A stretch of 64,000 nt of DNA from Psychrobacter sp. 5A.1 (GCF_030407455.1 NZ_JASDDJ010000004.1:16769-80768); one strand, 5' to 3'. Shown: positions 28,696 through 38,153, counted from the stretch's first letter. Numbers and translations are program-made. Notes: generated by a model not told the origin, from the sequence alone.

Positions 28696-30192
28696 CTAAT
28701 CTATATCCAAACTATCTACTGCCGTTTTGGCCTCATCTTTTGTATACTCTTGAATCTCATAAAGCTGCTCTATCAAACCCTTACGTGAATAGCTTGAATA
28801 TCTAAGGTCATCCTTAGCTGATTTTACCGCTTGTTCTACCCAATCTATATCCAAACTATCTACTGCCGTTTTGGCCTCATCTTTCGTATACTCTTGAATC
28901 TCATAAAGCTGCTCTATCAAACCCTTACGTGAATAGCTTGAATATCTAAGGTCTTCCTTAGCCGACCTAGAAGCGTTGGTTTCTGCCTTAGTCATATCAA
29001 ACTTAGATGTACCGCTCGAAGGTTGTGGTTTAGCTTTTGGCCTAGTCATATCAAGCTTAGATGCACCACTCGAAGGTTGTGGTTTAGCTTTTGGCCTAGT
29101 CATGTCAAGCTTAGACGGGCTGTTTAAAACTTTAGACTCAGAAGATCTTTGGTCATTCATAGTAGGTAGTGGGGGTGGTGTTTCAGGTACTGGCAGCGCC
29201 TGTTTAAGTGATGTACGTTCAGGTGCACTATGATTTAAAATCTTCGAGCCTTTTGAACGATTACACTTCCAGCATAATGTCTGTAAATTATCCTTAGATG
29301 TAACCCCCCCTTTAGAAAGAGGAATAATATGATCAATTTCTAACAATAAATTAGGTTCATCTTTTGTTGAAAGACCACAAGCTTGACAAGTATAACCATC
29401 TCTAGTTTTTATTTCTTCTCTTAGCTTGGTAGTCATCAATGCCCTCTGCCCAGCAACACTATCTCTAAAACTTACTAAGTCAGCTAGATATACTATAAAT
29501 TCTTCAAGTTTAGTGATATTAAATTCTATAGAAGTACTAAACCTACTATTGCCACCAGCAGAGACATATTGAAAAGTATAAACAGGAAAATATAATTTAG
29601 CTAAGCTGACTCGCTTTAAACCTAGCTCTTCATTAATTCTATCTTGATGATGACGCTGCAAAAAGGAGGGAATAGAGTTACGTATTTCAAATAAGATAGC
29701 GTCCCTTTCATTAGCTAAGAGATACTTACCTTGCTCTGCAGCAGCAAAGTTATTCAAAGCTTGTTCAAACTTATCTAAAGAGTCTTTATTTGGACTAACA
29801 TTAAAATACTTACAGAAGTACTTAAAAGGTTGATCATCAGCACTCTTTGCAACAGACGAGGAACAGCGATAAGTTCTGCTATCTTTCATTGCACCAGCCC
29901 ATTTAGGTCTATTCATATTGTAACGACTACTATCGGTTAAGTCTGCTTCGCCATAGTTTGTAGAGGCTACATCAGAATAACTATACTTCAAATCTTCAAT
30001 ATGATCGTTTAGATCATTACACTCAGCAACATGCTGCTGAACAGTATTCTTAATCGCAGTAAAGCTATCACTTTTAAAATAAGCATTTAACAATAGAGGG
30101 TAAATATAATGATATAAAAATGCTACTAAAAGACCAAATAGGCAGAAATACGTAAGCAACTCAAAAGCAGACAAGTTTAACAAAGCATCCAA
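28696..30192 (-). CDS. Membrane-anchored HNH endonuclease with C-terminal Ltp-type repeats
   Basis: A 498-residue protein I do not know as a characterised system. One membrane helix at about 10-35, an uncharacterised region (40-255), an HNH nuclease domain at about 258-316 with the zinc knuckle CQAC...CWKC and catalytic-type IDHIIPLSKGG, then a Pro/Ser linker with two 18-residue repeats (SKLDMTRPKAKPQPSSG). Two 48-residue repeats follow (DLRYSSYSRKGLIEQLYEIQ), matching the Ltp (PF07553) HTH-like repeat family known from a phage superinfection-exclusion lipoprotein. Charge pattern suggests the nuclease is cytoplasmic. A phage-defence role is inference. The gene stands alone between metR and crcB. 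Confidence 0.75.
   Translation of the reverse strand: MDALLNLSAFELLTYFCLFGLLVAFLYHYIYPLLLNAYFKSDSFTAIKNTVQQHVAECNDLNDHIEDLKYSYSDVASTNYGEADLTDSSRYNMNRPKWAGAMKDSRTYRCSSSVAKSADDQPFKYFCKYFNVSPNKDSLDKFEQALNNFAAAEQGKYLLANERDAILFEIRNSIPSFLQRHHQDRINEELGLKRVSLAKLYFPVYTFQYVSAGGNSRFSTSIEFNITKLEEFIVYLADLVSFRDSVAGQRALMTTKLREEIKTRDGYTCQACGLSTKDEPNLLLEIDHIIPLSKGGVTSKDNLQTLCWKCNRSKGSKILNHSAPERTSLKQALPVPETPPPLPTMNDQRSSESKVLNSPSKLDMTRPKAKPQPSSGASKLDMTRPKAKPQPSSGTSKFDMTKAETNASRSAKEDLRYSSYSRKGLIEQLYEIQEYTKDEAKTAVDSLDIDWVEQAVKSAKDDLRYSSYSRKGLIEQLYEIQEYTKDEAKTAVDSLDID
28699..28986 (-). repeat. Two near-identical 144-bp direct repeats in the HNH gene
   Basis: Two tandem 144-base units, each coding one 48-residue Ltp repeat, differ at only a few positions. 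For example, the motif ACTATCTACTGCCG recurs exactly 144 bases apart (28711 and 28855). Such identity favours recombination-driven change in repeat number. Confidence 0.85.
29003..29110 (-). repeat. Two 54-bp direct repeats in the HNH gene linker
   Basis: Two 54-base units (29003-29056, 29057-29110) differing at a few bases encode 18-residue Pro/Lys/Ser linker repeats; a partial third unit starts at 29111. Confidence 0.85.
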
Positions 30193-30394
30193 AGTATTCC
30201 CCTAACATGCATACACAAAACACGATATGATAACCTAGCCAAATAGCAACCCTTATAAAAAGCTGTTGCCTAATCTAAGCTTACCCAGTAAAAGTTTAAA
30301 TTTTATACGATTCTTTATAATTATTGTAGTGGTTTGATGAACAGTAAACAGATTAACCAAACTAGACCACTAAACGATTAATATCTACCAACGG

Positions 30395-30766
30395 CTACAA
30401 AACCAACTTAAAGAAATAAAACCCCAGCGCGGTTGCTAGCAATGTGAGTCCCACATGTAAACCGATAAGCGCCAATCCTGCCAGCAAACGGCCATCATTG
30501 ACGAAGGTAAAAACCTCCGCGCTAAAAGTGCTAAATGTCGTCAGTCCGCCCAAAAATCCAGTAATGACAAACAGTCTCACGTTGTCAGATAAGCCAGTAC
30601 CCATCCGCCCGAACCATACTAGCGCGAGCCCTATCAGCAGTCCACCCAAGACATTCGCACCCAATGTACCTAGCGGTATCCAATGATGGAGCGGATTAAA
30701 GCGTGCAAGCCATCCTCGCAAACACGCGCCAAATGCGGCGCCCAAACCAATCGCAATCCACTGCAT
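30395..30766 (-). CDS. crcB: Fluoride channel CrcB/Fluc
   Basis: A 123-residue protein with four membrane helices that dimerises into a fluoride-exporting channel. Family motifs: [15 protein letters not shown] at the N-terminus, [15 protein letters not shown], and [17 protein letters not shown] with the Phe-box and TTFSTF pore residues. I looked for a fluoride riboswitch in the 65 bases upstream and did not see one. It lies directly downstream of tsaD on the same strand. Confidence 0.93.
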   Translation of the reverse strand: MQWIAIGLGAAFGACLRGWLARFNPLHHWIPLGTLGANVLGGLLIGLALVWFGRMGTGLSDNVRLFVITGFLGGLTTFSTFSAEVFTFVNDGRLLAGLALIGLHVGLTLLATALGFYFFKLVL

Positions 30767-30831
30767 AGCTCATCCTTACTTTAGATAATTTTCATGAGCA
30801 TCAACATGGACATGAGGCCCCATCAATACCT

Positions 30832-31890
30832 TTATACCGCAGGCAATTCGGTCATCGGCCAACGTGGCACACAGCTAACAGCCAAATCATCTGACTGCCC
30901 TGCTTGCAAGCGCTCATAGCCAGCATAAGCAATCATTGCCCCATTATCAGTACACAATGCAGGCGGTGCATAGTGCACCGTTGCATTTATTTTGGCCAGC
31001 TCCGCTTCTAACGTTTCACGCAGATGAGTGTTGGCACTGACGCCGCCTGCAATCACTAGGCGACTCATATCTGCTTGCTTGAGTGCTTTGACACATTTTT
31101 TTACCAGCGTATCGACCACCGCATGTTGAAAACTGGCGGCGATATCAGCGCGTACTTGTGGATTACTCTCGGCACTATTTCCTGAACCCCCTGAGTGTGG
31201 AGTGTCTTTGATAAGATTATGCACGGCTGTTTTCATACCGCTAAAGGAGAAGTCCAAACCACGATGTAGCATCGGTCTTGGCAAGCTATACGCGTTTTGA
31301 TTGCCTGTCTCAGCCAGTTTAGCGATATTGGGACCACCAGGATATGGCAAGCCCAGCATCTTAGCGGCTTTATCAAAGCACTCACCAGCCGCATCGTCTA
31401 TCGACTCACCCAATATCTCATATTGCCCAACCCCACGTGCAGCAATGAGTAAGGTATGTCCACCAGAAACGAGCAATGACACAAAAGGAAATACGGGAGG
31501 GTTTGCACCCATCAGCGGTGCCAACAGATGTCCTTCCATATGATGAATGCCAATCGCTGGGATCTCTAAGCCATACGCCAAGCTGCGCCCAAATAATGCG
31601 CCTGTCATCAATGCACCAATGAGTCCCGGCCCTTTAGTATAAGCAATCGCGTCAATCTCGCTTTTTTTCATATCACACTGATCTAACAGCTCGTTGAGCA
31701 AAGGCACGAGCTTTCGAATATGGTCGCGACTGGCAAGCTCAGGCACGACGCCGCCATAAAGTGCGTGCAGCTCAATCTGAGAGTACAGTACTTGCCCGAC
31801 CAAGCCTTGGTTGTCGCTATTTATTTGCTCACTATCAAAAATCGCCAGCCCCGTCTCATCACAAGAGGTCTCTAAGCCCAATACTTTCAT
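30832..31890 (-). CDS. tsaD: tRNA threonylcarbamoyladenosine transferase TsaD
   Basis: A 352-residue ASKHA-fold enzyme that, with TsaB and TsaE, transfers threonylcarbamoyl to A37 of tRNAs reading ANN codons. It shows [14 protein letters not shown], the metal-binding HHMEGH (His-x-x-x-His), LVSGGHTLL, and the C-terminal [16 protein letters not shown]. Length is typical. In many gammaproteobacteria it is next to rpsU; here rpsU is about 1.6 kb upstream on the other strand. Confidence 0.95.
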   Translation of the reverse strand: MKVLGLETSCDETGLAIFDSEQINSDNQGLVGQVLYSQIELHALYGGVVPELASRDHIRKLVPLLNELLDQCDMKKSEIDAIAYTKGPGLIGALMTGALFGRSLAYGLEIPAIGIHHMEGHLLAPLMGANPPVFPFVSLLVSGGHTLLIAARGVGQYEILGESIDDAAGECFDKAAKMLGLPYPGGPNIAKLAETGNQNAYSLPRPMLHRGLDFSFSGMKTAVHNLIKDTPHSGGSGNSAESNPQVRADIAASFQHAVVDTLVKKCVKALKQADMSRLVIAGGVSANTHLRETLEAELAKINATVHYAPPALCTDNGAMIAYAGYERLQAGQSDDLAVSCVPRWPMTELPAV

Positions 31891-32049
31891 ACTTTTGCCT
31901 TAATACTTTCGTTTTCGTGCTATTTTTGTCGCACTTTTATCTTACATCATTTTGAGAAATTGGATAACGAATACAACCAACCAAACACTATCTCAAATTC
32001 GCTTGATACAGCTGTATATTCTGAGACTGGCATGACAAAAAACGTGCAT

Positions 32050-32081
32050 AAAAAAACCGTCATTGTCAGTCACAATGACGG
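32050..32081 (-). terminator. Terminator after the cytochrome c lipoprotein gene
   Basis: CCGTCATTGT pairs perfectly with ACAATGACGG around a five-base loop; on the minus strand it ends in seven T. Confidence 0.85.
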
Positions 32082-32126
32082 CCAGTTTAGCAAATTTCAA
32101 TAGCTAACATATTCCAATATACCGTA

Positions 32127-32675
32127 TTAGCTTACCGACGCTAGCATATAATCAACAGCCGCTTTGACCTGTGCTTCGGTGACGCCGTTTACCGCTTGCG
32201 CTGGCATTTTATTAAAGCCTTTCACAGAGTGCATATACAGCGTCTCTTTATCTTTGGTCAGGCGAGCTGCCCAAGCTGCCGTATCACCATATTTTGGTGC
32301 ATTGAGCAAACCAGCAGCATGACAGACCTGACAGTTTGATTCATATAGTTTAGCACCTGCATCCGCCGCCAACACTTCAGGTTCAGCAGCAATGTCAGAA
32401 TCAACAGCAACCTCAGGCACTACTTCCTCTTCGACTACCCTATCGGTAGACTCTGTTTCTGTTTCTGTTTTTGGTTCTGACTCAATAACAGGCTCAGGCG
32501 TCGTGACCTCAGGTTCTGCTACAGTTATTTCTTCCACAGCGGTAGCAGGTTCGTTGGCTGCCGTAGGCGCTTCAGTGGTTGTGTTATCACCACTACAAGC
32601 ACTCAATGCCAGTATTGCACTCATACTGATCACAGACAATCTCAGCTTGTTCATATACGGTCGTATATCAATCAT
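32127..32675 (-). CDS. Class I cytochrome c (c5-like) lipoprotein
   Basis: A 182-residue lipoprotein: lipobox LSACSG (Cys about 27), then a long Glu/Thr/Val/Pro-rich acidic spacer (about 28-105), then a small cytochrome c domain with CQVCH and an axial-Met candidate in FNKMPAQAV. The spacer would hold the heme domain away from the membrane. AAGGG lies 8 bases before the first ATG (32675), which I prefer over the Met seven codons later. Probably a periplasmic electron carrier, partner unknown. A second acidic lipoprotein gene lies upstream on the same strand. Confidence 0.85.
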   Translation of the reverse strand: MIDIRPYMNKLRLSVISMSAILALSACSGDNTTTEAPTAANEPATAVEEITVAEPEVTTPEPVIESEPKTETETESTDRVVEEEVVPEVAVDSDIAAEPEVLAADAGAKLYESNCQVCHAAGLLNAPKYGDTAAWAARLTKDKETLYMHSVKGFNKMPAQAVNGVTEAQVKAAVDYMLASVS

Positions 32676-32785
32676 GGTTTTACCCTTACTTAGTCAGTCT
32701 GTAATCATTTAATAGTGCAATATAATAAGCTTAAAATACTTATGTATGCTACTGATGACTGTTTAATAGTCCACTCAGCACTAGC

Positions 32786-33079
32786 TTATTCGGCAGTGGT
32801 TGCCGCTGCGTCTTCAGTCGCCATATCCGCGCTATCAGTAGCTGTTACTTCTACCGCAGCCTCTGTACCAGCTGCATCAGCCGCTGGCATCGGTGCTGTT
32901 TCTGGAAACTTCATATCTTCAGCGGGTGGCGCATTTTTTATAGCAAGCTCAGCAGCTTCGTCAACGCGATCGATTGCTAATACTTCATGCTCTTCACCAC
33001 CGCCACAAGCGCTCACGCTCACACCTAAAGCGACGATAAGTGCCGTGCTCAACGCTGTATTCAATACTGTTTTTTTCAT
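32786..33079 (-). CDS. Small acidic Ala-rich lipoprotein
   Basis: A 97-residue protein beginning MKKTVLNTALSTALIVALG with lipobox VSACGGG. The mature part is low-complexity, rich in Ala, Glu, Asp and Thr, with no domain I recognise. GAGGATG precedes the ATG at 33079; eight upstream codons in frame are excluded. It lies about 110 bases upstream of the cytochrome c lipoprotein gene, with a similar acidic composition, so the two may be related by duplication of the leader and spacer; this is speculative. Confidence 0.7.
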   Translation of the reverse strand: MKKTVLNTALSTALIVALGVSVSACGGGEEHEVLAIDRVDEAAELAIKNAPPAEDMKFPETAPMPAADAAGTEAAVEVTATDSADMATEDAAATTAE

Positions 33080-33289
33080 TCCAACATCCTCAATAAAATA
33101 CACACAAAACGGTTCATAGGCTTACTATAATATGTAAATTATCATAGCATAAACTCCACCTAAACCGTTATAGACGGTAAGGACTTTTTATTGATAAAGC
33201 GTTTTATATGTATTGAATATAGCGCAGAATCGCTACATTCGAATAGTTACTTAATTCAATGACATCTAGGCAATAAATCATTAAAATCA

Positions 33290-33318
33290 TTGACTTTGTT
33301 GGTATTTTTTATTAAAAT
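33290..33318 (+). promoter_or_regulatory. Sigma-70 promoter of rpsU
   Basis: TTGACT, a 17-base spacer and TAAAAT lie about 130 bases before the rpsU ATG. The remainder of the 33.1-33.45 kb gap holds no gene that I can see. Confidence 0.7.
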
Positions 33319-33450
33319 ACCTGCCCTTGTGCTACTGTACAAGAATTGTCCTAGTTTGAGCTGATGCCGGTAATCTTGAGATATTACGGCTAAATACTAA
33401 TACACAGCCAAACTAATGCCCTTATATCTCATCCTAATCGAGGAGTCTTC

Positions 33451-33666
33451 ATGCCTGCAGTTAAGGTTAAAGAAAACGAACCAGTTGATATCGCTATCCG
33501 TCGTTTTAAACGTGCTTGTGAAAAAGCTGGTGTATTATCAGACGTACGTAAGCGCGAGTTTTATGAAAAACCAACGCAAGTACGCAAGCGTAAAAAAGCT
33601 GCTGCCGTAAAGCGTTATAAAAAGAAATTACAACGCGAAACTATTCGTACTACTCGTATGTACTAA
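33451..33666 (+). CDS. rpsU: 30S ribosomal protein S21
   Basis: A 71-residue, very basic small-subunit protein needed for initiation on natural mRNAs. The family core [20 protein letters not shown]...[23 protein letters not shown] is intact. GAGGAG lies before the ATG. A strong promoter lies upstream and a terminator directly downstream. Confidence 0.97.
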
Positions 33667-33702
33667 TCAATACTCTGATTAGTTAAGTACAAGTACTACA
33701 CT

Positions 33703-33740
33703 AACGCCACTGTTATCCATCGATATCAGTGGCGTTTTTT
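33703..33740 (+). terminator. Terminator after rpsU
   Basis: ACGCCACTG pairs with CAGTGGCGT followed by six T, about 40 bases after the rpsU stop. Confidence 0.88.
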
Positions 33741-33869
33741 ATGCTACAATTTTTGTTATTACTGCTGACACAATGTTTTATTACAGCCCCAATCAGCAGG
33801 TTTTGCTCTAGAAATCTAACAAACAACATCTAACGAATAGCATTTAACAGATAAATAAGGATAATAACA

Positions 33870-34319
33870 ATGAGCCAACTTAAACAGACTTTATTAGACA
33901 GCATCAAAGTATCCATGAAAGCTCGTGAGCTTGAGCGCGTTAAAGTATTGCGTAACGTACAAGCAGTCATCAAGCAAATTGAGATTGACCGCCGGATAGA
34001 GCTAGATGATGCACAAGTATTAGACGTACTACAAAAGCAGTTGAAACAGCGCCAAGAATCACTCACTATTTTTACAGAAAACAATCGTGATGACTTGGCG
34101 ACCAAAGAACAGTTTGAGATTAATATTATTAATGAGTTTATGCCACAGCAAATGAATGATGACGAAATTGCTGCTTTAGTCAACGCTGAAATCGCAGAAC
34201 AAGGCGCCACCTCTATGCGTGATATGGGCAGCGTGATGGGTGTCCTAAAGAACAAAACGGCTGGTCGTGCGGATCCTGCCTTGATTTCTAAAATGGTTAA
34301 AGACGCGCTACAAGGCTAG
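33870..34319 (+). CDS. GatB/YqeY domain protein
   Basis: A 149-residue YqeY-family protein. The helical tail domain resembles the C-terminal tRNA-binding part of the GatB amidotransferase subunit (IINEFMPQQMNDDEIAALVNAEIAEQGA...GRADPALISKMVKDAL). The stand-alone form has no clear assigned reaction; a tRNA-related role is assumed by homology. It follows rpsU, a widely conserved neighbourhood (rpsU-yqeY-dnaG-rpoD), but dnaG and rpoD are not here. Confidence 0.9.
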   Translation: MSQLKQTLLDSIKVSMKARELERVKVLRNVQAVIKQIEIDRRIELDDAQVLDVLQKQLKQRQESLTIFTENNRDDLATKEQFEINIINEFMPQQMNDDEIAALVNAEIAEQGATSMRDMGSVMGVLKNKTAGRADPALISKMVKDALQG

Positions 34320-34375
34320 CACCTACTATTGGTTGGCAGGTCTTTTTGCCCAAACAACCGCTTATTTTATAAAAG

Positions 34376-34407
34376 AACCGCCTAAGGCTCAAAGTCTTTG
34401 GCGGTTT
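34376..34407. terminator. Bidirectional terminator between the yqeY-like gene and bepA
   Basis: AACCGCCTAAG and CTTTGGCGGTT form an 11-bp stem with one mismatch, with T runs on the plus and A-rich on the opposite side. It overlaps the last codons of bepA. Confidence 0.75.
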
Positions 34408-36073
34408 TTATGGCTTTGATTTCTGCATTGATATTGGCCAATAATGGGCGCGCACTATTGGCTTGCGCTGTGGTTTGCAAGCTTTCGGTCAATTGCTTGG
34501 CTTGTGTTAAGGACGTCAGCGCACTCTCATAGCGCCCATTCCACAACTGATCATAACTGCGATAGCGTAATGCATTGATGGTGGCAATATTGGCCAGCTG
34601 CGGTGAAGTCGTGGTTTTTGCCAGCTTTTCATTGGCCAGTTGCAGACTTTGCCAAGCATAACGATCGCTTGGCTGCTGCTCTGTCAGTGGCTTTAACAAC
34701 GCTTGAGCTTTTATCGGCTGATTGCTATTGGTCAGTGCTTCGGCCAAATAAAGACGCAAATCACGGCGCTCAGGATAGATGCGCTGCTGGCTTTCTAGAA
34801 TTTGTGCAGCTTCTGACCACTTACCTTGCTCCGTTAGCATATAGCTGTGGGTGATTGACAATAAAGGCTCTAACAGTTGACGCTGTGTGATTGGCAGTGC
34901 ATTTATCTCAGCCAGTAGCTTGTTAGCATCTGTAAAACGTTGCTGTTCACTATACCAGTACATCAATGCGAGTTTGGCACCCAGACTGTTTTTAGCAGCT
35001 GTTGTCAGCGTCACTTCAGACGCATGTTTACCAGTAATTTGTACGCGCCAATACAGCAAATCAAACAGCGATTGGTGGCGCTGCTGCTTATTAAGTGACA
35101 ATGGTGGGTAATACTGTGCGCGACTTTGTGCTTCACTTAAGCGCTCATTGCTCAGGGGATGCGAACGTACGAAGCTTGGCAAAAACCGATTTTCAATCTG
35201 GTTCAGCTGGCTTCGTTGATTCATCGTGGCAAAAAACCGTGGCATCGCCCTAGGATCATAGCCTGCTTGGGTCATAATCTGCATGCCTACTCGGTCGGCC
35301 TCACGTTCATTATTACGGCTGAACGCCATGCTGCTATTCATCGTCGCAGTTTGACTTCCCATCATCACAGCCGCCGCTGCGTCACCATCGACAGCGGAGG
35401 CAGCAATTGCCGCTAGCATACCGCCTATCTGCATCAGCAAGGCTTTTTTACGTTCGTCAGCACCGCTTTCATAGTGCCGTTGACTGATATGCGCGACTTC
35501 GTGCGCAACGACGCTTGCCAGCTCATCCATACTACTCGCAGCCAATATTGTCCCAGTATTTAGCCCGATGACACCGCCTGGTGCCGCAAAAGCATTGATA
35601 CTAGGATTATCAATAATAACCAAACCAAGTGGTGCTTGCTGACGCGCTTGGGCATTGAGACGCCACGTCATGTCTTTGACCGTTTCTTGCACCCAAGGAT
35701 CATGCTCCATTCTGACACGGCCATTGATATTTTGTAGCGACCACTCTCCAAGCATTTTATTTTGATACTGCTCAGCGAAGCTCAATCCTTGCCCGCGCAA
35801 ATTCGGTAAATCCAATGTTTGTGAATCTGGCGTTTGCCACCCATTATCAGCTAGTGGCGACGCTTGACTATTACTCCCATGAGCACTGGTAGCCATCACC
35901 ACTATCAATAGTGTCGTTGATAATCCTAACTTTATGCTATTTGACAAAGATAATTCCTTAGAATAATGGCTATTTTTTTGCCTAAAAGAATCAGATAAAG
36001 TACCTACCGATAGCTTAGCCATCGAAGGAATAATAGCTTCATCAAATTGCGACGGTTTATTATCGTGGTACAA
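34382..36073 (-). CDS. bepA: Periplasmic M48 metalloprotease/chaperone, BepA-like
   Basis: A 563-residue protein with an N-terminal M48 protease domain (zinc motif VVAHEVAHISQRH, third ligand in NNEREADRVGMQIM) and C-terminal TPR-like repeats (about 370-540). This is the BepA (YfgC) layout, which oversees LptD assembly and degrades stalled outer-membrane proteins. The start appears to be TTG at 36071-36073 with TAGGA 8 bases upstream. This gives an unusual ~45-residue extension before the hydrophobic signal segment (KLGLSTTLLIVVMATSAHG), so a later start is possible. Confidence 0.88.
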   Translation of the reverse strand: MYHDNKPSQFDEAIIPSMAKLSVGTLSDSFRQKNSHYSKELSLSNSIKLGLSTTLLIVVMATSAHGSNSQASPLADNGWQTPDSQTLDLPNLRGQGLSFAEQYQNKMLGEWSLQNINGRVRMEHDPWVQETVKDMTWRLNAQARQQAPLGLVIIDNPSINAFAAPGGVIGLNTGTILAASSMDELASVVAHEVAHISQRHYESGADERKKALLMQIGGMLAAIAASAVDGDAAAAVMMGSQTATMNSSMAFSRNNEREADRVGMQIMTQAGYDPRAMPRFFATMNQRSQLNQIENRFLPSFVRSHPLSNERLSEAQSRAQYYPPLSLNKQQRHQSLFDLLYWRVQITGKHASEVTLTTAAKNSLGAKLALMYWYSEQQRFTDANKLLAEINALPITQRQLLEPLLSITHSYMLTEQGKWSEAAQILESQQRIYPERRDLRLYLAEALTNSNQPIKAQALLKPLTEQQPSDRYAWQSLQLANEKLAKTTTSPQLANIATINALRYRSYDQLWNGRYESALTSLTQAKQLTESLQTTAQANSARPLLANINAEIKAIKTAKDFEP

Positions 36074-36593
36074 GTGCGTATCCTATAAGATGATTGACGA
36101 CGTCTTTTCGACTATACGAGCTTGTTTGCATAAGGTCAATTCTACGATGAACTTAACTACCAATAACGCAGCCATGCGTCACGATTGCGCAACATGACTG
36201 TGTAATTATTTATTAGGTAGTTCTTAGTGGAGCAATTCTTAATCATCTAAGTATTGGTTATATTAAGTATTGGCTATATGTAGTTGATCCAATTTGAAAG
36301 TAGTACAAAGCAACCGAGTGCAGATTTATATGTAATATTTCAAGCGAGGTTAACGCTGTCACTTTTTTATAGTGGGTCAACGATGGTTCTAATGAACCGA
36401 ACACGGCGTTGACTATATTCAACTGCAACTATACATTGTCTATTTGGTATAATGATGCACTATGATAGTAGGCTTAGATTAGAGCGTGTTGAACATTGTG
36501 TGATATGTATTTGGTGGTTCATAGTCGTATCTAAGATCAAAGCCTATTGCTAATAATACACACTAAAATACTGACATCCATAAGGGTTAAGTT
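36074..36593. other. Divergent intergenic region between bepA and the TusA-like gene
   Basis: No gene seen in about 520 bases. It holds one family T repeat (36280-36382). At 36483-36500 it has GAGCGTGTTGAACATTG, a single degenerate end resembling family R. Confidence 0.5.
36280..36382 (+). repeat. Inverted-repeat element, family T, copy 1
   Basis: About 103 bases (TAGTTGATCCAATTTGAAAG to ATAGTGGGTCAAC) matching, in reverse orientation and with scattered differences, the copy at 39087-39195. The ends are imperfect inverted repeats. Confidence 0.75.
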
Positions 36594-37049
36594 ATGTCCG
36601 CTGATAGTAAACCAGTCATCGAACGCGCATCGCATGTTATCCGTTTATCAGCGAATCTAACTGACGTACAGCAGCAAGATATTAATAACTTACTAGAGCT
36701 GCTACCGACTGAAAGTCATAATTCAGATGATGTAGCTACAGCGCAACCTGAACTGAACATAAAAAGCTTCGTTGATGGACGCGGTCTTGCTTGCCCGATG
36801 CCATTGTTAAAAACTAAGGTCGCATTACGTGACGTAACAGTTGGCGAATCACTGTACGTGGTTGCAACCGACCCTAACTCACAAGCTGATATCACAGCGT
36901 TTTGCAGGCAAAGCCAGCAATCACAGGCGACTGACTATTTAGATCTAGTCGTCAATGAAGTTACTGACCACTCGTCAGTCGATGGCACATCATTACAGCG
37001 TTTCGCTACAATATATCACTTCATCATTACCAAAACTGATAGCAACTAA
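36594..37049 (+). CDS. TusA-like sulfur-carrier protein with N-terminal extension
   Basis: A 151-residue protein. The C-terminal ~95 residues form a TusA/SirA domain with the active-site motif DGRGLACPMPLLKTK (Cys-Pro-x-Pro, Cys about 65) and VATDPNSQADITAFCRQ. TusA proteins carry persulfide sulfur for tRNA thiolation and cofactor synthesis. Most are about 80 residues; the ~55-residue N-terminal extension here is unassigned. The gene precedes rpoH by about 80 bases on the same strand. Confidence 0.85.
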   Translation: MSADSKPVIERASHVIRLSANLTDVQQQDINNLLELLPTESHNSDDVATAQPELNIKSFVDGRGLACPMPLLKTKVALRDVTVGESLYVVATDPNSQADITAFCRQSQQSQATDYLDLVVNEVTDHSSVDGTSLQRFATIYHFIITKTDSN

Positions 37050-37127
37050 GCGCTGCTATCCTTTACAATCAAATCATAAAGATTTTTATCTGACTATTTG
37101 CTTAACTATTTAACCAAGGTCAAGAAT

Positions 37128-38153
37128 ATGGCTAATACTTCTACTGATGCTGAAAAAACGAGTAAAAAAGACGATGCAGCACCTGTAAAAAACGAAGCAC
37201 GTGATGCAGCATTGAAAGCTGCGGCACAGCGACCACCTTATGATGCGGATGCCCTAGGTGATACCAGTACTCGTGACTTAGTACCAGCTATGCCAACCCA
37301 TTTATCAGCGCCAGGGGTCAATCTGGGTGCGTATATCAATACCGTCCATCAAATCCCAATCCTAACGCCAATACAAGAGCAAGAGTTGGCGCATCGCTAT
37401 TATGACGAAGGCGATGTTGAGGCAGCACGGTTGCTCGTGATGTCGCATCTGCGTTTTGTGATTCACATTGCACGTAGCTACTCGGGCTATGGACTGCCAC
37501 AAGCCGATTTAATTCAAGAAGGTAATTTAGGACTCATGAAGGCTGTAAAACGCTTTGATCCCAACAAAGGTGTGCGCTTGGTATCCTTTGCCGTGCATTG
37601 GATTAAAGCTGAGATTCACGAGTTTGTGATTCGTAACTGGCGCATTGTGAAGGTCGCAACCACCAAAGCCCATCGTAAGTTGTTCTTTAATTTACGTAGC
37701 CTCAAAAAAACCAATAACCAGCTGACACTAGAAGAAGCGGATGCTATCGCTAATGACTTGAATGTCACGCGCAAGCAAGTGTTAGAGATGGAATCACGTT
37801 TGACCTCTTATGACGCCTCATTTGAAGCGCAGTCGAGCGACGATGATGATGGTCGCTATGCCCCGCAGCTGTTTTTAGAAGATGGTATCGATCCAGCTGA
37901 GCAGTTAGAAGAAGCGGATTGGGAAGAAAACAATTCATCAGCGTTAATCGCCGCGATGGGCACTTTAGATGATCGCTCACGTGACATCGTTGAGCAACGT
38001 TGGCTTTCTGAGCAAAAATCAACCTTGCATGAGCTAGCAGCGGTCTACTCTATCTCAGCTGAGCGCGTCCGTCAGATCGAAAAGAATGCCATGGACAAAA
38101 TCCGTGATGCGATGACCATTGATAGTGTGATTTTGCCAGATGATATTCAGTAG
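37128..38153 (+). CDS. rpoH: RNA polymerase heat-shock sigma factor RpoH (sigma-32)
   Basis: A 341-residue sigma-70-family factor. Region 2 spans LLVMSHLRFVIHIARSYSGYGLPQADLIQEGNLGLMKAVKRFDP, region 2.4 SFAVHWIKAEIHEFVIRNW, and the RpoH-box sequence HRKLFFNLRSLK identifies sigma-32. Region 4 has the HTH LHELAAVYSISAERVRQIEK. The ATG at 37128 follows AAGG; a TTG ten codons earlier is unlikely. The ~55-residue acidic/Lys-rich N-terminal extension makes it longer than the E. coli protein (284). It directs transcription of chaperone and protease genes. Confidence 0.93.
   Translation: MANTSTDAEKTSKKDDAAPVKNEARDAALKAAAQRPPYDADALGDTSTRDLVPAMPTHLSAPGVNLGAYINTVHQIPILTPIQEQELAHRYYDEGDVEAARLLVMSHLRFVIHIARSYSGYGLPQADLIQEGNLGLMKAVKRFDPNKGVRLVSFAVHWIKAEIHEFVIRNWRIVKVATTKAHRKLFFNLRSLKKTNNQLTLEEADAIANDLNVTRKQVLEMESRLTSYDASFEAQSSDDDDGRYAPQLFLEDGIDPAEQLEEADWEENNSSALIAAMGTLDDRSRDIVEQRWLSEQKSTLHELAAVYSISAERVRQIEKNAMDKIRDAMTIDSVILPDDIQ

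Noticed and set aside
30767..30831. Possible fluoride riboswitch before crcB
   Set aside because: The short gap to tsaD shows no matching conserved core.
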